From NCBI RefSeq assembly GCF_010993775.1, contig NZ_WOTO01000012.1, positions 62,001 to 126,000 of the forward strand: a stretch of 64,000 nt of DNA, written 5' to 3'. The position numbers were made by a program, and so were the translations under genes. The notes under the pieces were generated by a model. The model was given only the letters and a program-made list of their open reading frames with translations, was not told the origin of the DNA and made no database searches. Below, one piece after another: positions 35,320 through 44,173 of this stretch. The DNA is from Fodinicola feengrottensis (GTDB lineage: Bacteria > Actinomycetota > Actinomycetes > Mycobacteriales > HKI-0501). Every line of letters starts with the position of its first letter. Positions within the stretch are counted from its first letter, which is position 1.

Positions 35320-36702
35320 ATGACCTCCAGTGTGGTCCGTCCGACGGTGGCCGCGAGGATGAACCGTCTTCCGATCGGCCGTACGCACAAGCTCGCCACC
35401 GTGGCCGTCGGGCTTGGACTTTTCTTCGACATCTACGAGGTGTTCCTGGCCGGTGTGCTGGCCAGCGTCCTGGTCCAGGAGTTTCACCTGAGCAAGGCGC
35501 AAACTCCGATCCTGCTGTCGTCGACCTTCGTCGGGATGTTCGGGATGTTCGTTGGCGCGCTGGTGCTCGGCCGGCTCGCCGACCGGGTTGGCCGGCGCCG
35601 CGCCTTCCTGCTGAACCTCGGTATCTACTCGGTGTTCTCGCTGCTCGGCGCCTTCAGTTTCACCCCGATCATGCTGGTGGTGCTGCGTTTCTGCGCGGGC
35701 ATCGGAATTGGCGCCGAACCACCGCTGGCCGACACGTATTTGAGCGATCTGCTGCCGGCCCGCCGGCGCGGCCGCTTCATTGCCTGGGCATACACGATCT
35801 CGTTCCTCGGAGTGCCGGCGGCGGGTTTTTTTTTTGGCTCGCTGGTTGGTGCCGTTGCACCCGTTCGGCATCGACGGGTGGCGGATCATGTTCGTCTTCG
35901 GTGCGTTGGGCGCGGTGATCGTCTATTTCCTGCGTCGATCGTTGCCGGAATCGCCGCGGTGGCTGGAGTCCGTCGGGCGTACGAAGGAGGCCGAGGAGGT
36001 CGCCGAGCGGTTCGAGTCGCAGGCGCGATCGCCGGCCAGTCGTTGGATGAGCCGGCCGCGGAGCAGCCACCGTCGCCGGCCGGGACCCGGATCGGGACGC
36101 TTTTTTTCCGTCCGCCGTACGGCAAACGTACGGGCATGATGATGATTTTCCACATCCTGCAGACGCTGGGCTATTACGGCTTCGGGACGTTGGTGCCGCT
36201 CGTACTTGCCGCGAAGGGTTATCCGATCGTCCAGTCGCTGCTGTTCAGCGCGGTCAGCTTTCTGGGCTATCCCATCGGTTCGCTGCTCTCCTTGCCACTT
36301 GTCGAGCGGGTGGAACGTAAATTCCTGGTTACCTTCTCGGTGTTGGGAATGGGTGCGCTCGGTCTTGCCTTCGGCTATTCCGGTTCGACCGCGCTGGTGC
36401 TGGTCTTCGGCTTCCTCTACACCTGCGTCAGCAACATTTTCTCCAACTCGTACCACATTTACCAGGCCGAGATTTTCCCAACAGCGCTGCGATCCACCGC
36501 GGCCAGCGGCACGTACGCGTTGTCCCGGCTGACCAGCGCGGCGATGCCGTTCGTGCTGGTGCCGGTGCTGAACTCGGCCGGCGCGGGGGTGATGTTCGCG
36601 GTGGTGGCGACCGCGATGGTGTTGGTGTCGCTGACTGTTGGCATCCTTGGCCCGCGGACCACCGGCCGGCCGCTGGAGGCCGTGAACGCGGTGACCGCAT
36701 GA
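35320..36702 (+). CDS. MFS metabolite:proton symporter (compensated double frameshift)
   Basis: Major facilitator of the aromatic/carboxylic acid symporter type: VGLGLFFDIYEVFLAGVLAS (TM1), LVLGRLADRVGRRRAFLLN (motif A, DRxGRR) and LRFCAGIGIGAEPPLADTYL (TM4/5). From a ten-T run at 35826 to about 36030 the main frame is non-membrane. The other frame encodes PFGIDGWRIMFVFGALGAVI, the expected TM6 region, so two indels cancel. Length about 460. It probably imports the acid metabolised by the two overlapping downstream genes. ATG 35320 follows GGGGTGAGGG. Confidence 0.8.
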   Translation: MTSSVVRPTVAARMNRLPIGRTHKLATVAVGLGLFFDIYEVFLAGVLASVLVQEFHLSKAQTPILLSSTFVGMFGMFVGALVLGRLADRVGRRRAFLLNLGIYSVFSLLGAFSFTPIMLVVLRFCAGIGIGAEPPLADTYLSDLLPARRRGRFIAWAYTISFLGVPAAGFFFGSLVGAVAPVRHRRVADHVRLRCVGRGDRLFPASIVAGIAAVAGVRRAYEGGRGGRRAVRVAGAIAGQSLDEPAAEQPPSPAGTRIGTLFFRPPYGKRTGMMMIFHILQTLGYYGFGTLVPLVLAAKGYPIVQSLLFSAVSFLGYPIGSLLSLPLVERVERKFLVTFSVLGMGALGLAFGYSGSTALVLVFGFLYTCVSNIFSNSYHIYQAEIFPTALRSTAASGTYALSRLTSAAMPFVLVPVLNSAGAGVMFAVVATAMVLVSLTVGILGPRTTGRPLEAVNAVTA

Positions 36703-37907
36703 CTGGTCCATTGGACGGCATTCGGGTGCTGGAGCTGGGAAACTTCATCGCCGCTCCCTTCGCTGGCCGGATCTTCGCCGACTTCGGGGCGGACGTGATC
36801 AAAGTCGAGCGACCCGGCCAGGGCGACGAGTTGCGTGGCTGGCGGCTGCTGGCCGGCACGACTTCGATGCTGTGGCGCACGATCGGCCGCAACAAGCGCT
36901 CGGTGACCATCGACCTGCACACCGACGCCGGTCGGATGTTGGCCCTGGACCTGGTGCGGCGATCCGATGTGGTGCTGGAAAACTTCCGTCCCGGCACGTT
37001 GGAACGCTGGGGGCTCGGTCCGGCCGAGCTGGCGGCGGCGAACCCGGAGATGGTGCTGGTCCGGATTTCCGGTTACGGGCAGACCGGTCCGTACGCCGGC
37101 CGGGCCGGTTTTTTTGGTGGCGTGGCTGAGGCTTTCGGTGGGCTGCGGTATGTGACGGGTGACCCGGCCAGTCCACCGTCGCGTGCCGCGACCAGCATCG
37201 GCGACGAGGTGGCCGGTCTTTACGCGGTGATTGGCGCGCTGATGTCGATGTTGTCCCGCGCGCGCGGTGGCCCCGACGCGCCGGTGGTGGATGTTGCCTT
37301 ATATGAGGCCGTTTTCTCGCTGATGGAATCGCTGGTGCCGGACTACGACGCCTACGGCGTGGTCCGGGAGCGGACCGGCGGCAGCCTGCCGGGGGTGGCG
37401 CCGAGCGGTGTCTATCCCTGTCGGGATGGGCAATGGGTGGTGATCGGCGGCAACGCGAACGCCGTTTTCGGTCGGCTGATGCACGCCATCGACCGGCCAG
37501 ACCTGGCCGCCGATCCGGACCTCGCGGATGGCCGTGGCCGCGGCCTGCGGTCGGACGAGCTGAACACCGCGATCGTCGGCTGGACCGCCGGTCGCTCGGT
37601 CTCTGAAGTGCTGGCTGTGCTGGAAAAAGCCGGGGTCCCGGCCGGGCCCGTACACGACGCCAGTGCGATCGCCGACGATCCGCACTACCGCGCCCGGGAC
37701 ATGCTGGTCACCCGCCAGGTCGAGGTCGACGGCAGTCCGCAGCCGGTCCGTTTCCCTGGCATCGTACCGAAGGTCCCAGGCGCGCCGGGGGAGGTGCGGT
37801 GGCTGGGGCCGGAGCTGGGGGAGCACACCGACGAGGTGCTCGCCGGCCTGCTCGGGGTTTCGGCCGAGCGGTTGGCGAGCTTGCGTACGGAAGGAGTTAT
37901 CTCATGA
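36699..37907 (+). CDS. Class III CoA-transferase, CaiB/BaiF family
   Basis: The 402 residues are intact: LDGIRVLELGNFIAAPFAGR, FADFGADVIKVERPGQGD, NKRSVTIDLHTDAGR and SDVVLENFRPGTLERWGL, the family blocks. The catalytic Asp is expected in the TSIGDEVAGLYAVIGALMSM block, where GD matches. It transfers CoA between acyl donors and acids. With a lyase of the HMG-CoA type next, the likely substrate is 3-hydroxy-3-methylglutarate or a close relative. ATG overlaps the MFS stop (ATGA) and the next start overlaps this stop, so the three are coupled. Confidence 0.88.
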   Translation: MTGPLDGIRVLELGNFIAAPFAGRIFADFGADVIKVERPGQGDELRGWRLLAGTTSMLWRTIGRNKRSVTIDLHTDAGRMLALDLVRRSDVVLENFRPGTLERWGLGPAELAAANPEMVLVRISGYGQTGPYAGRAGFFGGVAEAFGGLRYVTGDPASPPSRAATSIGDEVAGLYAVIGALMSMLSRARGGPDAPVVDVALYEAVFSLMESLVPDYDAYGVVRERTGGSLPGVAPSGVYPCRDGQWVVIGGNANAVFGRLMHAIDRPDLAADPDLADGRGRGLRSDELNTAIVGWTAGRSVSEVLAVLEKAGVPAGPVHDASAIADDPHYRARDMLVTRQVEVDGSPQPVRFPGIVPKVPGAPGEVRWLGPELGEHTDEVLAGLLGVSAERLASLRTEGVIS

Positions 37908-38766
37908 GGATCACCGATGTGGTCCTGCGCGACGGTCTCCAGGACGAGCCGGTGATCGTGTCCACAGTGGACAAGGTGCGGATCGCGCAGGCGCTGGTTG
38001 CCGCCGGGGTAAGGGAAATCGAGGCGGCCTCTTTCGTCTCCGCCAAACTGGTGCCGCAGATGGCCGATGCGCAGGACGTGCTCGCCGCGCTGCCGGAGCG
38101 GCCGGACGTACGGATCAGTGGCATCGCGTTGAATCTGCGTGGCGCGCTGCGCGCCCGGGACTGCCGGCTCGACGAGCTGCGGATGGTCGTGTCGGCCAGC
38201 GAGGGCCACAGCGCCGCCAATGCCGGCCGCTCCACCGAAAAAGCCCTGGACGAGATAGCTCAGGCGGTCGTCGAGTTTTCCGCCAGCCCGGTGACTTTGG
38301 TCGGCGCGGTCGCGACGGCTTTCGTCTGCCCGTACGACGGCGTGCTCCCCGTCGACCGGCTTGTTCGAGTGGTCCGCCGGCTGTACGACGCGGGCCTGCG
38401 CCGCCTCAGCCTCGCCGACACCCTCGGGACCGCTACCCCCGACCAAGTCCGTGCATCGGTGTCCGCTGTACGCGACGCCGTGCCGGACGCCCAGATTTCC
38501 CTGCACCTGCACAACACTGCTGGCCAACACTGTCCACAGTGGACGCCGTACTGGACCTCGGAGTAGTCAGCCTGGACAGCGCCTTGGGCGGCCTCGGCGG
38601 CTGCCCCTTCGCCCCCGGCGCCGCCGGCAACGTCGCCACCGACGCCCTGGTCGCCCACCTGCACGACCGCGGCATCGACACCGGCATCGACCTCCCCGCC
38701 CTCGCCACCGCCGAGCGCCTCCTGCGCGAAACCCTCACCCACTCGGAAAAACTCCCGATCAGCTGA
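37904..38766 (+). CDS. Hydroxymethylglutaryl-CoA lyase family (frameshifted)
   Basis: This cleaves 3-hydroxy-3-methylglutaryl-CoA to acetyl-CoA and acetoacetate. TIM-barrel motifs: ITDVVLRDGLQDEPVIVSTV (general acid-base Arg/Asp), REIEAASFVS, ISLHLHNTAG (metal-binding HxH), and the Cys loop SALGGLGGCPFAPGAAGNVA, which matches the family signature. The frame breaks near 38530. Length about 287 when joined. ATG 37904 overlaps the CoA-transferase stop (ATGA). Related lyases for citramalyl- or other branched acyl-CoAs cannot be excluded. Confidence 0.82.
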
Positions 38767-38848
38767 GGCGCTGGGGTGGGTTTGAGACCGGACGAGGCAT
38801 CGAGTTCGCCGAGGGCGGCGAAGACGCGCCGAGTTGCCGTACGTACGA

Positions 38849-38881
38849 CGAAGGCCCCGGCGACCGGCGCCGGGGCCTTCG
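38849..38881. terminator. Terminator hairpin after the HMG operon
   Basis: 14-bp arms CGAAGGCCCCGGCG and CGCCGGGGCCTTCG flank ACCGG, between the rightward lyase gene and the leftward DUF7455-type gene. There is no long T-run. Confidence 0.75.
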
Positions 38882-38901
38882 TGGCGAGTCAGGGGGGGGG
38901 G

Positions 38902-39104
38902 TTAGTTGAGTGAGGTCTCGTCTATGTCAGCAGCCAGCTTTTCCAGCTGCTCCCGGTACTGGTTGGCGTGGTGCTGGCAAAAGACCAGATCCCCACCGCC
39001 GGGAAGCACGGCGCGAACCTTGGCCGCGGCCGTACAGCGTCGTCGCAGCGCTCACCCAGCACTTCCGGTGCCGACGTGTCGGACGGCGTAAGGGTCGGAG
39101 TCAT
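38902..39104 (-). CDS. DUF7455-type small protein (frameshifted)
   Basis: The start MTPTLTPSDTSAPEVLGERC shifts frame near 39025, continuing AKVRAVLPGGGDLVFCQHHA and NQYREQLEKLAADIDETSLN to TAA 38902. The family pattern is a CxxC-like N-terminus, LPxGGxLxFCxHH and a helical tail; here the first Cys cluster is reduced to one visible Cys. A ten-G run lies immediately after the stop. Actinobacterial family of unknown function, expressed from a promoter in the 39.1 kb intergenic region. Confidence 0.7.
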
Positions 39105-39502
39105 AGCGCGCCTCCTTCTAGAGTCGGGGCCTGAGATTGCCTATCTCTCGTACACACATATCGTCCAACATCGCGGGCCTCAATGCGCTTCCCACACGCA
39201 AGACGCGAGCCTTGTCACAGTCAGTGAGGTGCGCCGAATAGTCCCAGTTCAGGGTGATTTATCAGGACTTATACGGTCGGATTTTCCGTGGCGTTCGCTT
39301 TCGGCGGAACGGCTGACGGCCCGTACGGGCAGATCCGATACTGCACGATCTGTCCCGGACTGGGTGTCCAGTAGGGGACAGCGCAGGTCAGACTGGTCTT
39401 TACAACGTTGCAGACCCTCCGCGAGACTGTCCCCGGCCGTGCCGCCGGTGACCTCGATCACTCACCGTGTACGCGGCGCCCCCCACTGCCTGGAGGCCAT
39501 GA
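39105..39502. other. 398-bp divergent intergenic region
   Basis: It carries the promoters of the leftward DUF7455-type gene and the rightward GH43 gene. The latter has GGAGG at 39493. Apart from an A/T-rich stretch at about 39250-39290, no repeats or small genes are visible. Confidence 0.5.
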
Positions 39503-41862
39503 ATGTCCCTGATCACCCGGCCGCAGCCGAGCCGGCCGGCCCCGACGGCTCCGCGCGCTGGTCGCGGCGCTTGCCGCCGGTGCCGCAGTCGCCGCCGGCA
39601 TCGCCGGCGTGCCGCCCGCACAGGCGGCGCCCGCGCCCGCCGGTGGCACCTACCACAACGCCGTGACCGACGGTTACTCGATCGACTTCCCGGACCCGGC
39701 CGTGATGCGCGGCAAGGACGGCAAGTTCTACGCCTACTCCACCGGCGGCCCGTACGACGAGCAGGGCGCCGCCAGCGATCCCGTACGAATGGCCAGCTCC
39801 ACCGACCTCACGCACTGGACCAAGCTCGGCGCGCCCTTCGTGGTGGGCAGGAACTGGCCCTCCTGGGTCACCACGACGAGCGGCATCTGGGCGCCGGACA
39901 TCCGCTACATCAACGGCAAGTACGTGCTCTACTTCGTCGGCCCGGACACCACGGCCAGCTCGGAGGGCTTCGACCCGGCCATCGGGGTAGCCACCTCGGA
40001 CAGCCCGGCCGGCCCGTGGAAAGACGCTGGCGCGCCGCTCATCCCGGCCCGCAAGAACACCGGCGCCGGCTGGGAGACGGTCATCGACCCGGCCCAGTTC
40101 ACCGACACCGACGGCAGCCGCTATATGTATTGGGGCAGTTACGGTACGGGCGTCTGGCTGGTCCAGTTGTCGGCGGACGGCCTGCACTCGGTGACCGCGC
40201 CCCGGCAGGTCGCCACCAGCCGTTTCGAAGGCGCGTACGTGGTGAAACGGGACGGCTGGTACTACCTGATGGCCTCGTCGGCGAACTGCTGCGCCGGCCC
40301 GACCACCGGTTACACCGTCTTCGCCGGCCGCTCGAAGAGCCCGTGGGGCCCGTTCCTGGACCGCGACGGCGTCTCCATGGCCGACTCGCGGGCCGGCGGC
40401 ACGATCGTGGTCGCGCAGAACGGCAACCGCTGGGTCGGCGTCGGGCACAACTCGATCGTGGTGGACCGCACCGGTCAGGACTGGATGACCTACCACGCGG
40501 TCGACCGGAACCAGCCGTATCTGCAGGTCTCGCCGGGTTTCACGATGCGGCCGATGCTGCTGGACCGGCTGGACTGGATCAACGGCTGGCCGATCGTACG
40601 AGGCGGCGCCGGACCTTCCGACGACGTGGAGCAGGCGCCGGTCACCACCAGCGCCCTGCTGGACCAGAAGTTCGATGGGGCCAGCGCCGGTGTGAAGGTG
40701 TTGGCCGGCGGGTTGGCCGTACAGCCCAGTGACACCAAGAGCGACTCCGGCGGTTTCGCGGCGCTGACCGGCACTTCGGTGGCGGTCTCCAGCAAGGCCC
40801 CGCCGCAGGACGTACGAGCGCAGGCGGACGTACGGGTGCCGGCCAGCGGTGGTTCGGTGGGCGTGACTGTGCGGTATGCGGACGCACGGAACAACGTCCG
40901 TGCGGTGGTGTGAACCCGGCGACGCGTACGTTCGACGTGATCGTCAGCGCCAACGGCAAGGCGAAGACGACCAGCGCCCCGATCCCGCCCAGCGCGGACC
41001 TGTCCACCTGGCACGACGTGGTGGTGGAGGCGCGTGGCTCGCAGGTGACCGCCGAGTACAGCGACTCCGACATGGGCGACCCGACCGCCTCGGTCAGCGT
41101 CACCCTGCCGTCGCAGCTCTACCACGGCGACGCGGGAGTCACCTCGACCGGCGCCGGCGAGGTCGACAACCTGGCCGTCGCGCCGCTCTACACGCCTCAC
41201 ACGACACTGGTGAAGCAGCCGCAGCCGGGCGGTCTGATGGCGGCCTACTCGGACGACTTCAGCAACGGCCTCAACTCCGGGTGGACCTGGAAGCGCCAGG
41301 ACTCGGCCGCGCAGGTCGTCAACGGCAGCCTGCAGTGGCCGACCGAGGACGCCGACCTCACCGGCGGCTCGGCCGGCCAGGCCGGCGTGCTGTTGCGTAC
41401 GCCGCCAACGGGCACGTACACGGTCGAGACGAAGCTGACGATCGACCTGGGCAGTGACACCACCCGGGAGTTCCAGCAGGCCGGCCTGGTGGTCTACAAC
41501 GCCGACACGGACTTCCTGCGGCTGGACCAGGTGGCCACCGGCCCGAACCGGATCACCGAGTTCGGCAAGCGGGTCATGGTCGGGAACATCAGCTCCTGGG
41601 GGGCGGCGCGGTGCTCGGCCCGCCGGCGGCCACCACGTACTTCCGGATCCGGCACACGGTGAACCCGGCGAACGGCGAGAACGACTACCAGGGCGCGTCC
41701 AGCCGGGACGGTCGTATGTGGACGTGGGGTGCGACCTGGACCATGCCGGCCGGCATGGTCCCGCAGATCGGTCTGGTCTCGCAAGGATCCACGCCGACCG
41801 CTGAGGCCACCTACGGGAAAGCACTGGCGCAGTTCGACTATTTCCACGTGTACCGAGGCTGA
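39503..41862 (+). CDS. Secreted GH43 family arabinanase-like glycosidase with C-terminal beta domains (frameshifted)
   Basis: ATG 39503 encodes a signal peptide that is complete only after one frame correction near 39560 (ALVAALAAGAAVAAGIAGVP). The GH43 propeller has YSIDFPDPAVMRGKDGKFYA (general-base Asp), GIWAPDIRYINGKYVLYFVG (pKa Asp) and SRFEGAYVVKRDGWYYLMAS (general-acid Glu). A linker and two concanavalin-like domains follow in other frames after breaks near 40910 and 41600: DDFSNGLNSGWTWKRQDSAA, then YFHVYRG at the end. It hydrolyses arabinan or arabinoxylan outside the cell. Length about 785. A perfect hairpin follows the stop. Confidence 0.82.
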
Positions 41863-41867
41863 CCTTG

Positions 41868-41918
41868 TCCGCAACGCCCCGTTGCTTGCGCCTGGCGCAA
41901 GCAACGGGGCGTTGCGGA
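41868..41918. terminator. Hairpin family 1, copy D (perfect 25-bp stem)
   Basis: Arms 41868-41892 and 41894-41918 are exactly complementary around a single T. The outer part TCCGCAACGCCCC is shared with copies C and E, the inner part GTTGCTTGCGCC is not. It begins five bases after the GH43 stop. No T-run. Confidence 0.85.
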
Positions 41919-41982
41919 TAGGTGGAGTTGGACACTAGCGGAGTTGGCGGGTTTTGTTGCGGGGCGGCTTAACTGTCCTGCC

Positions 41983-42591
41983 ATGGAATGGAACGCGATC
42001 CTCCCGCCGCTCGTCGGTGCCGCGACCGGCGCGTTGTTGAACGGCCTGATCTCGACCTGCGTGGCGCTGCTGGTTGTCTTCAAGAGCCGCAACAACGCGC
42101 GGGAGCTGGCCAAGGAGTCGGCCGCCATCGCGGCGGCCGAGGCGATCGCCGTGGCGTTGGCGCCGGTGGTCGAGATTTTCAGTACGTACCATTATAAAAG
42201 ATCGACTGACTGGGCGCCGGCGGCGGCCGATCGGCTCCGCGAGTTCCGCCGGGTGCTGTTCGTGAAGCTGGCCGCGATCAGCGACGACTCGATGCGTACG
42301 CACATTTCCCGGACCGAGGAGTCGTGCGCGCGGGTGATGACCAGGGTGCCGGACCACCCGGTGCAGCGGACCAGATACGTACGGGTGGTCGGCGACAGCT
42401 TTTCGCGACTGTCCGACGATCTCTACGCCTGGCGGCTCTATCGTACGGCGCCGGACACCGCTGATTTGGTGGCCAGCCTGGAAAGCGGCAGTCAAACCAT
42501 CCTCGAGGAGGAGCCGCCACGACTCGCCGCCGGCGATGGGTGGACTACCGGCGCGCGGGTGACGTTTGGCGCGGATATGCCCCCGCTTTGA
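41983..42591 (+). CDS. Hypothetical membrane-anchored protein
   Basis: ATG 41983 gives 202 residues: one N-terminal transmembrane helix (AATGALLNGLISTCVALLVV), then a cytoplasmic or exported soluble part that is helical and Arg-rich (REFRRVLFVKLAAISDDSMR, TRYVRVVGDSFSRLSDDLYA). No signal peptidase site, no recognised domain. Function unknown. Confidence 0.6.
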   Translation: MEWNAILPPLVGAATGALLNGLISTCVALLVVFKSRNNARELAKESAAIAAAEAIAVALAPVVEIFSTYHYKRSTDWAPAAADRLREFRRVLFVKLAAISDDSMRTHISRTEESCARVMTRVPDHPVQRTRYVRVVGDSFSRLSDDLYAWRLYRTAPDTADLVASLESGSQTILEEEPPRLAAGDGWTTGARVTFGADMPPL

Positions 42592-42623
42592 ACGCCCATA
42601 ACGGCACCCTCACCAAGGTGCCG

Positions 42624-42836
42624 CTACTCCTGCGCGGGTTTGGTTTGCAGCTCGGCTATCCGTACGAACAGGTGGGCCAGCTCGCGGTAGCCGTCGGCCA
42701 TGTCCTGCAGGTGGCCGATCCGCTCGGACGCGGTGACGAAGTCCAACCGGGCGGCCTCGTTCAGGTAGTTGTACGCGTTCTGCGTGCACTGGCCGGCGAA
42801 CTCCAGGTTCGCGTCGTACGGAAGAAGCGCCGCCAT
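42624..42836 (-). CDS. Small hypothetical protein, 70 aa
   Basis: MAALLPYDANLEFAGQCTQN begins a mostly helical protein with AARLDFVTASERIGHLQDMA and ELAHLFVRIAELQTKPAQE. Third-position GC is high and the composition is protein-like. Convergent with the gene before it, divergent from the next. Function unknown. Confidence 0.55.
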   Translation of the reverse strand: MAALLPYDANLEFAGQCTQNAYNYLNEAARLDFVTASERIGHLQDMADGYRELAHLFVRIAELQTKPAQE

Positions 42837-42947
42837 CTGTCCAGCCTCTCGTCGGTCGTTCCATTATTGACGAAAGGGCACCTGCCGGAAGACTTGGGGC
42901 AACCTCGCCGTCGGCGACGAGGTCCGTGGCCGTACGGGCGGGACAGT

Positions 42948-43778
42948 GTGCTGGTGACCTTTACCTCCGACGACGAATCGGTCGTCGAACTCGGGTTGAA
43001 TCCGTACCGGCTGTCGTACGTGCTGCGGATGGTCACCATCGTGTTGACCGGCATGTGGCTGCCGATCGTTCTCTTCGTCGGGGCTCGGCAGGGAAACCCA
43101 GGTGTCTTCCAGTTCCAGGCCGGCGAGATCGGGCTGCTGGTGGTGGCAGTGGGCGGGATCGCGATGGCGGTGGCCGGGTGGTTCGCGCACCGGGCTTGGG
43201 CCACTCATCGCCGCGACTTGTTGATCGAGCCGGACCGGCTGGTTTTCGCTCGGCGCAATGGGCGCGTCATCGCTGAGGCGTTGTGGTCGGACGTGGTTGC
43301 GACACCGCGGCTGAAGAAACGCAGGAGCCGGTACGGCCCCACCACTTACGCCCTGCAGTTCGACCTCTGCCTGCTGCCGGACAGGTTGCTGACCGTCCAA
43401 TGCGACGAGAGCCTCGCGGCGAGCTGGCATCAGTCTCGTTTCTACGGCGCCAAAAGGGCATTCGTCTCGGCCCGCTTTGTGGCTCCACCACGACTGGTCG
43501 ACATTCTGCGTACCCATCGCTGCATCACACGGCGGGGATTAGGGAAGGACGAAACTGACCGAGATGCCGGCGACAGCGCACAGAACGCCCATGCCGTAGA
43601 TGATCCATCCGACCACATACCAGCCGGCTGGGCGCGCATTCAGCCGCTGGGCCAAAGACATCCCACCTTCGCTCACCGCCACCCCGAGAAGTGCGCCAGC
43701 ATGCGGTGTGGCGATGACCGCGATGTCAATCGCGCCGATCCACGGCGACTGGTGAATGATGGCCCGGTTTATCAGTGA
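42948..43778 (+). CDS. Membrane protein, two TM plus PH-like domain; 3' end uncertain
   Basis: GTG 42948 opens a protein with two helices (VTIVLTGMWLPIVLFVGA and GLLVVAVGGIAMAVAGWF) and a beta-rich segment (RRDLLIEPDRLVFARRNGRV, YALQFDLCLLPDRLLTVQCD) like bacterial PH domains. As read the frame runs to 43778 through the opposite gene. An early change to the third frame would end at TAG 43542, two bases past the stop of that convergent gene, which is more natural. Function unknown. Confidence 0.5.
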   Translation: MLVTFTSDDESVVELGLNPYRLSYVLRMVTIVLTGMWLPIVLFVGARQGNPGVFQFQAGEIGLLVVAVGGIAMAVAGWFAHRAWATHRRDLLIEPDRLVFARRNGRVIAEALWSDVVATPRLKKRRSRYGPTTYALQFDLCLLPDRLLTVQCDESLAASWHQSRFYGAKRAFVSARFVAPPRLVDILRTHRCITRRGLGKDETDRDAGDSAQNAHAVDDPSDHIPAGWARIQPLGQRHPTFAHRHPEKCASMRCGDDRDVNRADPRRLVNDGPVYQ

Positions 43779-43919
43779 TACGACAAAAAGTCCGCCGATC
43801 GACCAGATCGAGATGGTCGCCATGGCGACCGCGATGAGAGTGATCCGCCCACTGGGCGAGGCTTTCCCGAACGCACCCGGCCGCTGAATCGCCCCGAGAG
43901 TTTCCATGTCATGCCCCAT
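43539..43919 (-). CDS. Small membrane protein, three TM
   Basis: From ATG 43919 (or ATG 43907) the protein has hydrophobic segments ITLIAVAMATISIWSIGGLF, IDIAVIATPHAGALLGVAV and YVVGWIIYGMGVLCAVAGIS, ending SVSFVLP. Convergent with the previous gene. No family recognised. Confidence 0.6.
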   Translation of the reverse strand: MGHDMETLGAIQRPGAFGKASPSGRITLIAVAMATISIWSIGGLFVVSLINRAIIHQSPWIGAIDIAVIATPHAGALLGVAVSEGGMSLAQRLNARPAGWYVVGWIIYGMGVLCAVAGISVSFVLP

Positions 43920-44123
43920 CGTGTTTGTCGACGGCGCGTTTTTACCATGTATTCGAGGGTGGGCGTGCGGTTCTTCGGCAATATTCGCTGCTCTGCGGGC
44001 TTTTCGCTGGCACAAAAAGTCGACGGCGGCGGATAGGAACAGAATTACCTCGAAAGCCGCTATGCCCGCCGTATCCCGCGACACCGGCCATCGGTGCCCA
44101 TCATTCCTGAAAGACGGGGAAAA

Positions 44124-44165
44124 CACGAAAAAGGGCCCCAGCCATCGGCCGGGACCCTTTTCGTG
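44124..44165. terminator. Terminator of the primary sigma factor gene
   Basis: CACGAAAAAGGG pairs with CCCTTTTCGTG around an inner GGCC-type stem. Read leftward, this follows the stop of the sigma gene at 44174 by about nine bases and gives a T-rich tail after the stem. Confidence 0.8.
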
Positions 44166-44173
44166 CCAGTGCC

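Noticed and set aside
38892..38901. Ten-G run as a phase-variable tract
   Set aside because: It is just outside the DUF7455-type stop in non-coding DNA, and other homopolymers of similar length also coincide with suspect indels.
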